Shown here in pieces: positions 23,995 to 24,521 of a stretch of DNA of 24,521 nucleotides. Source of the DNA: CAMBDR01 sp046597185 (GTDB lineage: Bacteria; Pseudomonadota; Gammaproteobacteria; Burkholderiales; Burkholderiaceae_D); the NCBI GenBank assembly GCA_046597185.1, contig JBKJLF010000072.1, positions 1 through 24,521 on the forward strand. Direction: 5' to 3'. Positions within the stretch are counted from its first letter, which is position 1; every line of letters begins with the position of its first letter. The translations under genes and the position numbers were made by a program. Under the pieces are notes generated by a model, which was not told the DNA's origin, did not search any database, and saw only the letters and a list, made by a program, of their open reading frames with translations.

Positions 23995-24242
23995 CTCTGC
24001 AAAACCTCAAGCGCTCTGTCACTGGCGTGAGAATATAGGGGAAAACAGGCAGGTTTCGCATGGTTTATCCGGCTGGTGGCGGCGCTGACTGGCGCAGCGG
24101 GAAATTGAAAATGGTATCTTATCAAAATCCCGCCGGAATCGGCGGATAAAAATTGCCATACTATGATAGATGTTGGTAGTGTATTGAGAAATAGAGTGTT
24201 TTCTGTTGAATGTAGGGGTTTCGCGCAGTGACAGGGATCAGG

Positions 24243-24521
24243 TCATCTGAGCATCTTCATTCCCGTGGCCAGCACCAGAATATCCACGAACAAAGACTTG
24301 AGTTGCTCACGAAAGCGGGTGCGAAATTCTGCCAGCGGAGAGTGGCCCGGGTGGGTTCCCGCAGCGGCAAAAATGAAGGGGAGTTGTTCGTAGATTGCCT
24401 TTTCCAGCTTACGGCTGGAGCGCACGCCATTGGCGTAACCGTACAGCATAATCGCCAGCAGTCTGGCGGGATGGTGGGCCTTAACACCCTTTCCTGCATA
24501 CATTTTGGTGAAATTGGTAAG
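24243..24521 (-). pseudogene. IS1182-like transposase fragment, 3'-truncated
   Basis: The frame enters from the right window edge (codons LTNFTK precede the Met at 24503) and reads YAGKGVKAHHPARLLAIMLY, GYANGVRSSRKLEKAIYEQL, FIFAAAGTHPGHSPLAEFRT and RFREQLKSLFVDILVLA, stopping at 24243. This is the DUF772 N-terminal domain of IS1182/IS5-superfamily DDE transposases. Homology ends at MKML, where full-length enzymes continue for several hundred residues with the DDE catalytic core. The gene is therefore truncated, and no catalytic residues remain in the window. Confidence 0.85.

Noticed and set aside
1..24521. CRISPR arrays, tRNA or rRNA genes
   Set aside because: No regularly spaced repeats of suitable length and no tRNA or rRNA signatures were seen on either strand by eye.

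Overview
The window looks like a chromosomal segment of a mid-GC Gram-negative bacterium. A betaproteobacterium is most likely: the gene content (ChaA-type antiporter, higBA-like module, hybrid kinase with CheR/CheB, S8-PKD-PPC protease, proteobacterial IS relics) fits, but no marker gene fixes the taxon. Both ends are littered with decayed mobile elements, so part of the window behaves as accessory DNA.

Layout, left to right. Positions 1-700 hold an internally deleted IS4-family transposase relic. It abuts a tyrosinase gene that has lost its 5' part (about 712-1722). Next come a membrane-protein gene broken by a frameshift in a T run (1810-2525) and a secreted lipoprotein of the alpha/beta-hydrolase (secretory-lipase-like) type on the minus strand (2646-3971). 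The stretch 4065-5018 is a toxin-antitoxin graveyard: a 47-nt homologous relic of a HigA-like antitoxin, a tiny ORF, an intact XRE/HigA antitoxin, and a HigB-like toxin with a frameshift, preceded by a recognisable promoter/operator. A ChaA-like cation/proton antiporter and a small exported protein form a minus-strand pair (5101-6722).

The standout gene is 6892-10065. It is a 1057-residue homologue of the plant enzyme methionine S-methyltransferase, which makes S-methylmethionine. It has the full plant-like architecture: an N-terminal SAM methyltransferase followed by aminotransferase-like sequence. Unlike the plant enzyme as I remember it, the C-terminal domain keeps the residues needed to bind pyridoxal phosphate, including the Schiff-base lysine. 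It may therefore be a bifunctional S-methylmethionine-forming and PLP-dependent enzyme.

A multi-pass membrane protein with an Asn/Asp microsatellite tract (10094-11734) and a secreted subtilisin-like protease with PKD and PPC domains (11873-13936) follow.

From 22901 down to 14472 a minus-strand signalling operon encodes a hybrid histidine kinase with three receiver domains, CheR, a receiver-less CheB, and a receiver-PAS4-GGDEF-EAL protein. No chemoreceptor or CheA is present, so the methylation target is an open question; output is plausibly through cyclic-di-GMP. The right edge (23494-24521) carries two more truncated transposase relics.
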